Origin: Acetobacter ghanensis
Lineage (GTDB): Bacteria; Pseudomonadota; Alphaproteobacteria; Acetobacterales; Acetobacteraceae
Length of the DNA: 64,000 nucleotides
Assembly: GCF_001499675.1 (NCBI RefSeq)
Contig: NZ_LN609302.1
Location: forward strand, 2,017,896 to 2,081,895
Direction of reading: 5' to 3'
Part shown: in pieces, positions 8,368-16,834 of the stretch
How positions within the stretch are numbered: the stretch's first letter is position 1
How the letters are laid out: each line of letters opens with the position of its first letter
Notes under the pieces: model-generated
What the model saw: the letters and a program-made list of their open reading frames with translations, nothing else
Databases searched by the model: none
Told to the model about the DNA's origin: nothing
Position numbers and translations under genes: made by a program

Positions 8368-9468
8368 ATGAGCAAGCCCTCCCCAAACTCACGTTACGTT
8401 CTGCTGCGCTACCTGTCGGGCGCTCTGCTTTTTCGTGTGGTGTTCTGCTGCTGTGTGCTGGTCAGTCTGCTGGAAATTCTGGCTTTGCTGGAGCAGACAA
8501 CCCCTATTCTGCAACGCCACCTTGGTATTTCGGGCATTGTGAATTACGCGGCCATGCGGCTGCCATTCCTGCTGTCTGGCGCGCTCCCGCTTAGTGTACT
8601 CATCGGTGCGTTGCTGATGCTGACGCAAATGACCCTTGCCAGCGAAATGGCCATTCTTCGTGCAGCGGGTCTGTCCACCCTTGGGTTATACAAATACCTT
8701 GTCCCAGCAACGCTGCTCATCGGCATGGCGGGCATTGTTCTGGACGACCAGATAACCCCACGCTCCGAGCAGGCGCTGGCCGCATGGTGGAATCGGACGG
8801 ACCCGGCGCCGGAGGATGGGCACTCCTTCTGGTTCCATGAGGGCAAAAACCTAACCTATGTGGACCACGTTGCTGATGGTGGGAACGTACTAGGCACCGT
8901 TAATGTGTACATACGGAATAACCAGAACATGCTGGTTAGAACCCTACATGCCCCTAGAGCCCATTATACCGGCGCTGATGGCTGGACCCTGTATGATGTG
9001 GACGGCCTGGATATTGACCTGAAAGACCAGAAAGTCGACCGCCTGCCCCGGCTGCCAGCCATGCCGTGGAACACGACTCTGTTCCCGCGGGACTTCATCC
9101 GGCTCTCCACGGGTAACGCGCCGCTCTCCACATCCACAATTATTGGCATGTTGCGCGGGCAGGTTCCCTCCGATTCAAGCCCCGGCTTTCTCAAGGCCGG
9201 ACTGATGGAGCGGTTCCTCCGCCCGGCATCACTTCTGGTTCTGTTGTTGATCGCAATGCCAGTAATCTATATCCCTCCACGGACGGGGACACGCAGTTGG
9301 TTGCCAGTATGGTGTTTAGGGGCCGGGCTGCTGTTTATTGTTGTGCAGGGACTGTTGCGGGCCATGGGTAATGCCGGCCTGCTCCCGCCTCCGGTTGCAA
9401 CAGTTCCCGCGTTGATCATTTTTACATTGGGAGCACTGACTGTGCTTCTGAGGAACGAAACACGATGA
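8368..9468 (+). CDS. LptG-like permease (YjgP/YjgQ family)
   Basis: Partner of the LptF-like protein, 366 residues from the ATG at 8368. A longer open frame reaches back into the previous gene, but MSKPSPNSRYVLLRYL is the normal N-terminus. It has four to six membrane helices, the coupling segment LASEMAILRAAGLS (about 90-103), a periplasmic domain from about residue 135 to 290 and a C-terminal helical part with PPRTGTRSW. LptF and LptG form the heteromeric permease that hands lipid A-type molecules to the LptC-A-D bridge. The start lies 13 bases after the lptF-like stop, and its stop overlaps the hydroxylase start (ATGA), so the pair is co-transcribed with the hydroxylase. Confidence 0.85.
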   Translation: MSKPSPNSRYVLLRYLSGALLFRVVFCCCVLVSLLEILALLEQTTPILQRHLGISGIVNYAAMRLPFLLSGALPLSVLIGALLMLTQMTLASEMAILRAAGLSTLGLYKYLVPATLLIGMAGIVLDDQITPRSEQALAAWWNRTDPAPEDGHSFWFHEGKNLTYVDHVADGGNVLGTVNVYIRNNQNMLVRTLHAPRAHYTGADGWTLYDVDGLDIDLKDQKVDRLPRLPAMPWNTTLFPRDFIRLSTGNAPLSTSTIIGMLRGQVPSDSSPGFLKAGLMERFLRPASLLVLLLIAMPVIYIPPRTGTRSWLPVWCLGAGLLFIVVQGLLRAMGNAGLLPPPVATVPALIIFTLGALTVLLRNETR

Positions 9469-10247
9469 GCGGAACTCTGAACAACCCCTCCCTCAAAACT
9501 GGTCGCAGTTTTGATCTGGGCAAGATGGATCTCCGGCAGCTGTGGATCGCCTATCTGACGTATCCAACCATCCTGCTATACTTTGCCCTTGTTATTGCCA
9601 GCGCATTTGTTTCTGCCCATTTTTTTGCTGGCTGGCCTAAAACTCTGTTCGCCATGCTGGCCGTGGTGCTTGTGTATCCGGTTGTATGGTACCTGCTGCA
9701 CCGCTACGTGCTGCATGGACGGCTACTGTACAAAATCAAATGGACCGCGGCTCTGTGGAAGCGCATCCATTTTGACCATCATCAGGACCCGCATCTGCTG
9801 GACGTCCTGTTTGGTGCGCCAGTCACCACCCTGCCTACCATTGCGGTCATCACGCTCCCCATTGGGTACCTCATTGGCGGTGCTGGCACGGCGGCAGCCG
9901 CATTTAGCACCGGCGTTGCCATTACCTGCATTTACGAATTCTTCCACTGCATCCAGCATCTGAACTACAAACCCCGTTCAGCCTGGATCCAGCGCATGAA
10001 AGCGCGCCATGTGCTGCACCACTTCCACGATGAAGATGGCAACTTTGGCATTACCAGCTTTGTTGTAGATCGGGCTCTTGGCTCTTACTATGTGGATGCA
10101 AAGGCACGCCCACGCAGCCCCACGGTGTTCAACCTTGGGTATGATGTTGCAGAAGCATCCCGTTACCCTTGGGTCATGGAACTGACCGGCGCTCCCCCGC
10201 GTGACCGGCCCGATGGTGCCCGCCCCGAGCAGAAACGCGCGGCATGA
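9465..10247 (+). CDS. Membrane di-iron fatty acid hydroxylase (sterol desaturase family)
   Basis: This 260-residue protein has several membrane helices and the histidine clusters that bind two irons in this superfamily: HRYVLHG (about 75), HFDHHQDP (about 101), FFHCIQH (about 165) and HVLHHFHDE (about 184). The closest relatives by layout are fatty acid or sphingolipid 2-hydroxylases (Scs7/FA2H-like) and carotenoid or sterol oxidases. Lying in an operon next to sphingolipid genes, it likely hydroxylates the acyl chain or the long-chain base. It overlaps both flanking genes by four bases. The reaction type is well supported, but the exact carbon and substrate cannot be read from the sequence. 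Confidence 0.85.
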   Translation: MSGTLNNPSLKTGRSFDLGKMDLRQLWIAYLTYPTILLYFALVIASAFVSAHFFAGWPKTLFAMLAVVLVYPVVWYLLHRYVLHGRLLYKIKWTAALWKRIHFDHHQDPHLLDVLFGAPVTTLPTIAVITLPIGYLIGGAGTAAAAFSTGVAITCIYEFFHCIQHLNYKPRSAWIQRMKARHVLHHFHDEDGNFGITSFVVDRALGSYYVDAKARPRSPTVFNLGYDVAEASRYPWVMELTGAPPRDRPDGARPEQKRAA

Positions 10248-11032
10248 CCGCCGCTTCCGCCATTACCGCTCTGGTTCTTGCCGGCACACGCCCCGGCAAA
10301 CCAGATCCGGTTGCCGTAGCTGGAGGCGTTTCCCACAAGGCACTGCTCCCTATTGATGGCGTGCCCATGGTTGTACGGGTGGTTAACGCCCTACAGGCGG
10401 TGCCCGCCATTGGTCAGATTGTGGTTTGTCTGGAAGACCCGACTGTTCTGGACGGGGTTTTGCCCGCAAGTGTGCAGGTTGTTCCCTCCCGCCCGGAAGG
10501 ACCAAGTGCAAGCGTGCTGGACAGCCTTGCCCGGCTAGGCACGCCCCTGCTGGTCACAACAGCGGATAATGCCCTGCTTCAACCCCAATGGGTGGAAGAA
10601 CTACTCAATAAAGCTGCCGCTCAGACCGACCTTGCCGTTGGTGTGGCAACGCAGGCCGCCATCCAGCAGAGCGTGCCACAGACAAAGCGTACCTATATCC
10701 GCCTGACGGACATGGTGTTTTCGGGCTGTAACCTGTTCTACTTCAAAACCTCAGTTTCCGCCCGCGTTGCAGACCTATGGCGAAGCGTGGAAAAAAACCG
10801 CAAGCACCCCCTACGGGTCGCATGGACCCTTGGTCTAGGTATCCTGTTACGCGCAGTTCTGGGTAAGCTCTCCACTCAAGCGCTCTATGCCCGCATCTAT
10901 GCCCTAACCAGCGCACGCGCCGAGTTGGTGCCACTCTCCGATGGGCGGGCTGCGGTAGATGTGGACAAGGAAGCCGATATTATTCTGGCTGAAAAACTGG
11001 CGCCGCTCCTTAAGGCGCAATACGGAGGCTGA
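10244..11032 (+). CDS. MobA-like nucleotidyltransferase
   Basis: This 262-residue protein has the NTP-transferase fold: LVLAGTRPG (about 11-19), SHKALLPIDGVPM with the conserved lysine (about 35-47), a TTADNALL metal-binding aspartate segment (about 105-112) and a C-terminal VDVDKEAD motif typical of MobA-like sugar/polyol transferases. It would couple a phosphorylated small molecule to a nucleotide. As last gene of the lpt/hydroxylase operon it probably activates a polar head group (for example as CDP-glycerate or CDP-polyol) for attachment to the sphingolipid. From memory, a phosphoglycerate cytidylyltransferase serves ceramide head-group synthesis in Caulobacter. Substrate and nucleotide are inferred only. 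Confidence 0.75.
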   Translation: MTAASAITALVLAGTRPGKPDPVAVAGGVSHKALLPIDGVPMVVRVVNALQAVPAIGQIVVCLEDPTVLDGVLPASVQVVPSRPEGPSASVLDSLARLGTPLLVTTADNALLQPQWVEELLNKAAAQTDLAVGVATQAAIQQSVPQTKRTYIRLTDMVFSGCNLFYFKTSVSARVADLWRSVEKNRKHPLRVAWTLGLGILLRAVLGKLSTQALYARIYALTSARAELVPLSDGRAAVDVDKEADIILAEKLAPLLKAQYGG

Positions 11033-11053
11033 GCCGGGTTTATCCCGGCTTTC
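11032..11053 (+). terminator. Terminator after the nucleotidyltransferase gene
   Basis: AGCCGGG (11032-11038) pairs with CCCGGCT (11044-11050) around a five-base loop, followed by TTTC. It overlaps the end of the rightward operon and meets the convergent gph stop. Confidence 0.7.
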
Positions 11054-11750
11054 ATACTGGCATAATACGCGCCAGCAACGTTGGAATATCCTGCATGGCA
11101 GCGGCTTTTACTACCGCCTTATCTGCCAGTTCCGGTGCTCCGTATCCCCAACCAGCAAAGACAAACGGGCAACTGGCCGCCTGAGCCGCCAGGCAATCTG
11201 GCGGCATATCTCCCACCATAACACTACGTTCCGGGGCGCTACCTGCCTGCGCAATGGTGCCCAGCAGATGCCGCGCATCGGGCTTGCGGGCGGCAAAACT
11301 ATCGCCTCCTCCCACAGCGGCAAACAAGTCCTCCAACCTGAAATCCGACAATATGCGGCGTGCGGCTTTTTCGGGCTTGTTGGTGCAAACCGCAAGCAGC
11401 CACCCCTGTGCCCGCAGGGTACGCAACGCGTCTTCCGTACCGGGAAACAGGCGGGACAACCGCGTGGCGCGTGGCGTGTAGGCCGCCATAAAACGGCTGA
11501 CTGCCTCCTCGGTAGAAATCGGCATGACCTGAGCCCTGCCAGACTCTTCTGCTTTTTTATCCAGACTGGCCCTGAAGGCCCGCTCCACCAAAGCCTGCAC
11601 TCCGTTCCCCACCATGCTGCGTACCTGCATATCAGACAGTAGCGGCAGGCCACACTGGGCCAGAATTTCGCAACAGCACTCCGCCAGATCAGGCAAGGAA
11701 TCCAGCAAAGTCCCGTCCATATCGAACACGGCCAGACGTAATGCAGACAT
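11052..11750 (-). CDS. gph: HAD-superfamily phosphatase, phosphoglycolate phosphatase type
   Basis: This 232-residue HAD hydrolase has the nucleophile motif FDMDGTLLDS at the N-terminus, TNKPEKAA as motif II/III region and VGDMPPDCLAA as motif IV. Gph-type enzymes remove phosphate from 2-phosphoglycolate formed during DNA repair or oxygenation, but related proteins act on other small phosphates, including N-acetylmuramic acid 6-phosphate in some bacteria. The ATG at 11750 is preceded by a purine-rich GGGGAGGGGG site; the longer open frame upstream is not used. It is divergent from glmU and convergent with the sphingolipid operon. The family is secure; the substrate is less so. Confidence 0.8.
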   Translation of the reverse strand: MSALRLAVFDMDGTLLDSLPDLAECCCEILAQCGLPLLSDMQVRSMVGNGVQALVERAFRASLDKKAEESGRAQVMPISTEEAVSRFMAAYTPRATRLSRLFPGTEDALRTLRAQGWLLAVCTNKPEKAARRILSDFRLEDLFAAVGGGDSFAARKPDARHLLGTIAQAGSAPERSVMVGDMPPDCLAAQAASCPFVFAGWGYGAPELADKAVVKAAAMQDIPTLLARIMPV

Positions 11751-11859
11751 ATTGTGCCCCCTCCCCGTAAACTTCAGAAAACTTTTATGATATTGGCATG
11801 GAGTTTTTCCATAGGCGAGACGTTTGACACATGCCGGAGCTTGGCTTACCGCATCAATC

Positions 11860-13206
11860 ATGACGTCTGATCCCGCATTCCGTCCAGCCACCGCGGTTCT
11901 TCTAGCCGCCGGGCTAGGCACCCGTATGAAGTCCTCCCGGCCCAAGGCCCTGCAACATCTTGCTGGCGGGCCCATGCTGGCCCACCTGCTTAAAAATGCA
12001 GCAGAGGTATTTGACCGTCTGGTGGTCGTAATTGGGCCGGAAATGGCAGATGTGGCAGACGTTGCCGCCCCCTACCCTGTGGTCGTCCAGCACGAACGGC
12101 TGGGCACTGCCCACGCTGCCTTGCAGGCGGCTGACTGGTTTGGGGAAGGAGATGTTGCCGTTCTTTATGCCGACAATCCCCTTATTTCCGCACAAACACT
12201 GGCAGCTCTGCTGGAAGAACGACGCAAGCCCGATGTAGGGTTGGCCCTGCTAGCCATGCGCCCGGCAGACCCAGCCCGTTATGGCCGTGTTGTAACCAAT
12301 GCAGGCAATGTGGAACGCATTGTGGAATGGTCGGACGCCACCCCGGAAGAACGCAGCATAGACCTGTGTAACGCAGGCGTTCTCTGCGCCGATGCGGCCG
12401 ACTTCCGCCGGTGGCTTCAGGCTGTACGGAATGATAACGCCAAGGGAGAATTCTATCTGACGGATGTTGTGGATCTGGCCGTTGCCGAGCACGTGCAGGT
12501 CCGCGCAGTGGAAGCGGCAGAAGATGAACTACGCGGCGTTAACTCCCGCAGCGAACTGGCTCAGGCCGAGGCGGCTCTGCAAAAGCGGCTGCGTCAGAAC
12601 GCCATGGACAACGGGGTTACGCTTGTTGCCCCGGAAACTGTCTTTTTATCCACCGACACGCAGCTTGCCGCGGACGTGCTGGTTGAACCCAATGTTGTTT
12701 TTGGCCCCGGCGTTATTGTGCATGAAGGTGCGGTCATTCGAGCTTTCAGCCATCTGGAAGGCTGCGAGGTGCACTCTGGCGCAATTATCGGCCCGTATGC
12801 ACGCCTGCGACCAGAAACCTCCGTTGGCGAAAACGCACGGGTCGGCAATTTTGTCGAACTCAAAAGTGCAGAGCTTGGCGCGGGTGTTAAAGTTAACCAT
12901 CTGTCCTATATAGGGAATACACAGGTAGGTTCACGCTCCAACATCGGAGCGGGAACCATTGTGTGCAATTACGATGGTGTTTTCAAACACACCACATCCA
13001 TCGGCAAGAATACGTTTGTCGGCTCCAACTCCGTGCTGGTAGCACCGGTAGAGATAGGGGATAACGCCCTTATTGCCGCTGGCAGCACCATTACGGAGAA
13101 TGTGCCGCCAGATGCACTGGCTCTGGCACGCGCACGCCAGACCACCAAACCAGAGCGTGGCAAACTGTTTAAGAACGCCCTGAAGGCAAAAAAGGAAAAC
13201 GGCTAA
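11860..13206 (+). CDS. glmU: Bifunctional GlcNAc-1-phosphate uridylyltransferase / glucosamine-1-phosphate acetyltransferase
   Basis: GlmU makes UDP-GlcNAc for peptidoglycan and LPS in two cytoplasmic steps. The N-terminal uridylyltransferase half shows LLAAGLGTRMKS (about 18-29), YADNPL and GRVV segments. The C-terminal half is a left-handed beta helix of hexapeptide repeats (about 255-430) ending in the acetyl-CoA site. Length is 448 residues. I start at ATG 11860; the longer frame begins with a TTG that is part of a consensus TTGACA (11824-11829), which looks like a -35 element rather than a start. No clear ribosome-binding site precedes the ATG. The stop overlaps the glmS start by one base, so both are one operon. 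Confidence 0.93.
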   Translation: MTSDPAFRPATAVLLAAGLGTRMKSSRPKALQHLAGGPMLAHLLKNAAEVFDRLVVVIGPEMADVADVAAPYPVVVQHERLGTAHAALQAADWFGEGDVAVLYADNPLISAQTLAALLEERRKPDVGLALLAMRPADPARYGRVVTNAGNVERIVEWSDATPEERSIDLCNAGVLCADAADFRRWLQAVRNDNAKGEFYLTDVVDLAVAEHVQVRAVEAAEDELRGVNSRSELAQAEAALQKRLRQNAMDNGVTLVAPETVFLSTDTQLAADVLVEPNVVFGPGVIVHEGAVIRAFSHLEGCEVHSGAIIGPYARLRPETSVGENARVGNFVELKSAELGAGVKVNHLSYIGNTQVGSRSNIGAGTIVCNYDGVFKHTTSIGKNTFVGSNSVLVAPVEIGDNALIAAGSTITENVPPDALALARARQTTKPERGKLFKNALKAKKENG

Positions 13207-15029
13207 TGTGTGGAATATGCGGCGTTGTCGGGTTACGCCACGCAACTCCCATTGTGCTGGAAGGTCTACGACGGCTGGAATACCGTGGATATGACTCCGC
13301 TGGCATTGCCACGCTGGTCAATGGGCAGGTGGAACGGCGCAGGGCCGCAGGCAAGCTGGATAATCTGGCCAAATTGCTGGAACAGGACCCGCTGCCGGGT
13401 AAAACAGGCATTGGCCATACCCGCTGGGCCACCCACGGCGCCCCCACAACCTGCAATGCCCACCCTCATGGCACGTCCCGCGTAGCCATTGTGCATAACG
13501 GCATTATTGAAAACTTCGAAACCCTGCGTCTGGAACTTGAAGCCGCCGGACAGGTTTTTGAAACCGAAACCGACAGTGAAACCATTGCCCTGCTGGTGGA
13601 CTACTATCTGCAACAGGGTCTCACCCCCAAGGATGCAGCTCTTAAGACGCTCAAACGTTTGGAAGGGGCATATGCCGTTGCCATGATCTTTGCCGGTCAT
13701 GAAGGGCTTATGATCGGAGCATGTAACAATGCACCGCTGGCTGTCGGCTTTGGGGATGACGAACTGTTCCTTGGTTCGGACTCTCTGGCGCTGGCGCCGC
13801 TAACCCGCCGCATTACCTACATGGAAAATGGGGACTGCGTTGTCATTACCCCCAAAGGGGCGGAATTCATGACATTTGATGGCGCGCCGATTGAGCGCCC
13901 CATCCAGATTACCGCTCTGACGGCTGGCTCCATTGGCAAGGATGGCTACCGCCATTACATGGAAAAGGAACTGCACGAACACCCTCTGGTTATCGGGCAG
14001 ACCCTCCAGCGCATGATCGACCCGGCAACACGCAAGGTCGTACTACCCGATATGCCGTTTGACCTGGCAACCGTGCCCCGCGCGGTCATTACCGCCTGCG
14101 GGTCGGCCTTTTATGCCGGTATGGTCGGCCGCTACTGGCTGGAAGAAATTGCACGTCTGCCGGTGGATATCGACGTCGCCAGCGAAATGCGCTACCGCAA
14201 CCCGCCGCTAACCGCAGGGTCCTTGGGTCTGCTCATCTCCCAGTCGGGTGAAACCGCAGATACACTGGCAGCCCTGCGTAGCCTGCGTGAAAAAGCCATC
14301 CACATCCTCTCTGTGCTCAATGTTGAACACAGCACCATGGCGCGTGAGAGCGATGTGATGTTGGGGACGGTAGCAGGACCAGAAATTTCTGTGGCGTCAA
14401 CCAAAGCCTTTACCGCACAGTTGACTGTACTGGCCTGCCTGACCATTGCCACGGCCCGCGCCAGAGGCAAGCTTGACCCCTTGGGTGAGGAAGAGCTGGT
14501 AGCCGCACTGATGGACCTGCCTAGCCGCGCAGCAGAAGTGTTCAACCAAGGGGACGCCATTCGGCGGATGGCCAGCATTGTGGCCGAAGCGCGGGACGTT
14601 CTTTACCTTGGTCGGGGCAGCATGTTCCCCGTAGCCATGGAAGGTGCGCTCAAGCTGAAAGAAATCTCCTACATTCATGCAGAAGCCTATGCAGCGGGGG
14701 AAATGAAGCACGGCCCCATTTCCCTGATCGACCGTACAGTGCCGATTGTTGCCAGCGTGCCGTCCACACCTCTGTTCGACAAAACTCTGTCCAACCTGCA
14801 GGAAGCCAAGGCCCGTGGCGGCCGCCTGCTGGTGTTTACCGATACAAAAGGAGCAGAGCGGGTTTCGGCCATTGCCGAGCAGATGGTTGTTCTACCGCAT
14901 GTGCACGACTTTGTTGCGCCTATACTGCAAACCATCCCTGTGCAGATGCTGGCGTACGAAGTGGCCGTGTCCAAAGGCACCGATGTTGACCAGCCGCGCA
15001 ATCTGGCAAAATCCGTAACGGTGGAATAA
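13206..15029 (+). CDS. glmS: Glutamine-fructose-6-phosphate aminotransferase (isomerizing)
   Basis: This 607-residue enzyme converts fructose 6-phosphate and glutamine to glucosamine 6-phosphate, the entry to amino-sugar synthesis. The N-terminal Ntn glutaminase begins with the catalytic Cys2 (MCGICGVVG) and contains RRLEYRGYDS and HTRWATHG. Two SIS isomerase domains follow (about 285-420 and 455-590), with SQSGETADTLAALR and the C-terminal KSVTVE ending typical of the family. Its ATG overlaps the glmU stop (TAATG), coupling two consecutive steps of UDP-GlcNAc synthesis. I see no glmS ribozyme-like structure, which is expected outside Firmicutes. Confidence 0.97.
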   Translation: MCGICGVVGLRHATPIVLEGLRRLEYRGYDSAGIATLVNGQVERRRAAGKLDNLAKLLEQDPLPGKTGIGHTRWATHGAPTTCNAHPHGTSRVAIVHNGIIENFETLRLELEAAGQVFETETDSETIALLVDYYLQQGLTPKDAALKTLKRLEGAYAVAMIFAGHEGLMIGACNNAPLAVGFGDDELFLGSDSLALAPLTRRITYMENGDCVVITPKGAEFMTFDGAPIERPIQITALTAGSIGKDGYRHYMEKELHEHPLVIGQTLQRMIDPATRKVVLPDMPFDLATVPRAVITACGSAFYAGMVGRYWLEEIARLPVDIDVASEMRYRNPPLTAGSLGLLISQSGETADTLAALRSLREKAIHILSVLNVEHSTMARESDVMLGTVAGPEISVASTKAFTAQLTVLACLTIATARARGKLDPLGEEELVAALMDLPSRAAEVFNQGDAIRRMASIVAEARDVLYLGRGSMFPVAMEGALKLKEISYIHAEAYAAGEMKHGPISLIDRTVPIVASVPSTPLFDKTLSNLQEAKARGGRLLVFTDTKGAERVSAIAEQMVVLPHVHDFVAPILQTIPVQMLAYEVAVSKGTDVDQPRNLAKSVTVE

Positions 15030-15043
15030 CCGAACGTACAAAA

Positions 15044-15078
15044 ACTGGCTGTGATCGTTATGACCACAGCCAGTCTTT
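15044..15078. terminator. Bidirectional terminator between glmS and the DUF3108 gene
   Basis: ACTGGCTGTG (15044-15053) pairs perfectly with CACAGCCAGT (15065-15074) around an 11-base loop. It is followed by CTTTG on the plus strand and by AGTTTTTGT on the minus strand, so it can serve both convergent genes. Confidence 0.8.
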
Positions 15079-15088
15079 GTGCACACAC

Positions 15089-15955
15089 TTACGGAACCTG
15101 TTTGGGGGTCTCGTCCAACCGCAGGACAATATGCCCCATTTTTGGATGTTCAATTTCCATTCTAACAACTGACATCCCAATATTGGGGATGTTCTCAAAC
15201 CACACCCGTCCGATCTGTGGTTGCCTGAGCTTGCTGAACTGCCCGTTGGCGGTAAAGCCCTTGACCTGCTGCAAAACAAAATTGCAGGTCACAGCCTCCT
15301 TCCCCCAAGCTTTTTCTGCCCCCGCAGGGGGGCGTCCTGCCCCCGTATTGCGCACTTCCAACGTGCTCAGCCGCAATCCGTCAAAAAGCTTCTGCGGCGC
15401 CTCCTGACAACGCTTCTGGGTTTGCAACTGGTGCAGCAAGCCAACAAGAACCGCCACAACATCCTGTGCGCCCGTCCTTTCCTCCTGCGTTACCTCTTCA
15501 CGGCTTCCTCTGGGTGGCTCCTGCACGGTAATCTGAGGGACACCTGCCTGATACACCATGTGCAGATGACTCTGCTCGTGGTTGTAGGTCCCGGCACTGT
15601 CATACTGGTTTGGTTCGGCCAGCCCATTGGCAAAAAACTGTCCGGTTCCCTGCATCCGCATATCTGTTTGCACAAACAGGCCAAAAAAACCGGCAGTCTG
15701 AACCTGCGCAACCCCGCTATAGGCACTGTCTCCCAACCTGTAGGAAACATCGGCGGTCAGAACATGCAGCCCATGCACGTTAATAAGGTAACGCGCGGAT
15801 GTCTGGGGTAAAACCTGCTCCGCCCGCACCTGTGGCGACAAAAAAGAGGGAGCTACGGGCAGCAGACCGCTCATCCATACAAAGGCAATGCCACACGCAA
15901 TACGGCAGCGGAAGTTTGTCTGGCTCCTGCTACCCAGAACACCGGCAAAAAGCAT
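15089..15955 (-). CDS. DUF3108 domain periplasmic protein
   Basis: This 288-residue protein has an N-terminal hydrophobic signal-like segment (about 18-40, ending near VRAEQ) and a body resembling the DUF3108 family, predicted beta-rich envelope proteins of unknown function. Segments such as YLINVHGLHVLTADVSYRLG and the FVLQQVKGFTANG region fit that family's repeated strands. It follows the IclR regulator gene with a 32-base gap on the same strand. No catalytic residues can be named. The true start could be a later ATG at residue 28, which would still leave a signal peptide. Confidence 0.65.
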   Translation of the reverse strand: MLFAGVLGSRSQTNFRCRIACGIAFVWMSGLLPVAPSFLSPQVRAEQVLPQTSARYLINVHGLHVLTADVSYRLGDSAYSGVAQVQTAGFFGLFVQTDMRMQGTGQFFANGLAEPNQYDSAGTYNHEQSHLHMVYQAGVPQITVQEPPRGSREEVTQEERTGAQDVVAVLVGLLHQLQTQKRCQEAPQKLFDGLRLSTLEVRNTGAGRPPAGAEKAWGKEAVTCNFVLQQVKGFTANGQFSKLRQPQIGRVWFENIPNIGMSVVRMEIEHPKMGHIVLRLDETPKQVP

Positions 15956-15987
15956 TTTCTATTCCTGTCTGCCTGCTATGGAGGCTA

Positions 15988-16770
15988 TCAACCCGCGCGG
16001 TATCCAAGCCGGAAGGAAACAGCCTCGGCCAACCGGGATGCAACTGCCCCCAGCCGCTCCACACTGTACCGCCCCAGTTCGGTCTGCGGCAGGCTGATGC
16101 CTATACCCGCCATGGCACGACCTGAATGGTCTTTGACGGCAGCACCAAAACACCACAGCCCGTCATGCACCTGCTCATCATCCACCGCGTAACCACGTTC
16201 CTTGATTTCACCAATCTCACGCACCAGCGTTGTCACGGAGCAGATACCGTTCGGTGTTAGCGGCTGCGGCCATGTTGTAACCGGATGTAGCGCCAGCCAC
16301 TCCCGAAAAGATGCGTCATCCATACCAGCCAGTATGGCATTACCTGTGGCCGTAAATATGGCAGGTAGGCGCATACCGACCCGAAAAGAAGCCCCCAGCA
16401 CGGTCGCGCTGTTACGGCAGGCCACATAAACAACCTCTGCCCCCTCCAGCATGGTGAGCGTGACGGTAAAGGACTCCAGATCGGAGCGAGTCTCCAGCAC
16501 ATGGTAGAACTCAGTCACCAGATCCCGCTTTTCCGTCACGTCTCCTGCCCAGTCGAGCAGACGTGTACCAAGCCGGTAGCCTTGGGTAGCTGTTTTTTCC
16601 AGCAGCCCCAGCTCCTGCATGACCGCCAGAAGGCCGTGGACCGTACTGCGCGGCAGATCAAGCTGTCTGGCCACATCGGCCGCCAACGGCGGCTTGCTGG
16701 AGTCCTTGACCAGATCAAGAATGCGAACGGCCCGGCGAAGAGCGGGAACCGTATCCTGCGATTTGGACAT
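15988..16770 (-). CDS. IclR-family transcriptional regulator
   Basis: This 260-residue protein has an N-terminal winged helix-turn-helix (about 8-68, with DVARQLDLPRSTVHGLLAVM as recognition region) and a C-terminal IclR effector-binding domain (about 85-255). Family members usually repress or activate adjacent catabolic genes in response to a small organic acid or sugar acid. The ligand cannot be read here. It is divergent from a glutathione peroxidase gene; the intergenic region holds a palindrome (16835-16850) that could be its operator. It may also control the downstream DUF3108 gene. Confidence 0.88.
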   Translation of the reverse strand: MSKSQDTVPALRRAVRILDLVKDSSKPPLAADVARQLDLPRSTVHGLLAVMQELGLLEKTATQGYRLGTRLLDWAGDVTEKRDLVTEFYHVLETRSDLESFTVTLTMLEGAEVVYVACRNSATVLGASFRVGMRLPAIFTATGNAILAGMDDASFREWLALHPVTTWPQPLTPNGICSVTTLVREIGEIKERGYAVDDEQVHDGLWCFGAAVKDHSGRAMAGIGISLPQTELGRYSVERLGAVASRLAEAVSFRLGYRAG

Positions 16771-16789
16771 GTTATTCTTATTTTCCGTG

Positions 16790-16818
16790 TTGACAGGAGA
16801 GGCTCATATCTTCATATT
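16790..16818 (+). promoter_or_regulatory. Candidate promoter toward the glutathione peroxidase gene
   Basis: A consensus -35 TTGACA (16790-16795) is followed after 17 bases by CATATT (16813-16818), which matches the -10 consensus at four of six places. It lies in the divergent iclR/gpx region. Confidence 0.4.
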
Positions 16819-16834
16819 CCACATACGGGATCGA

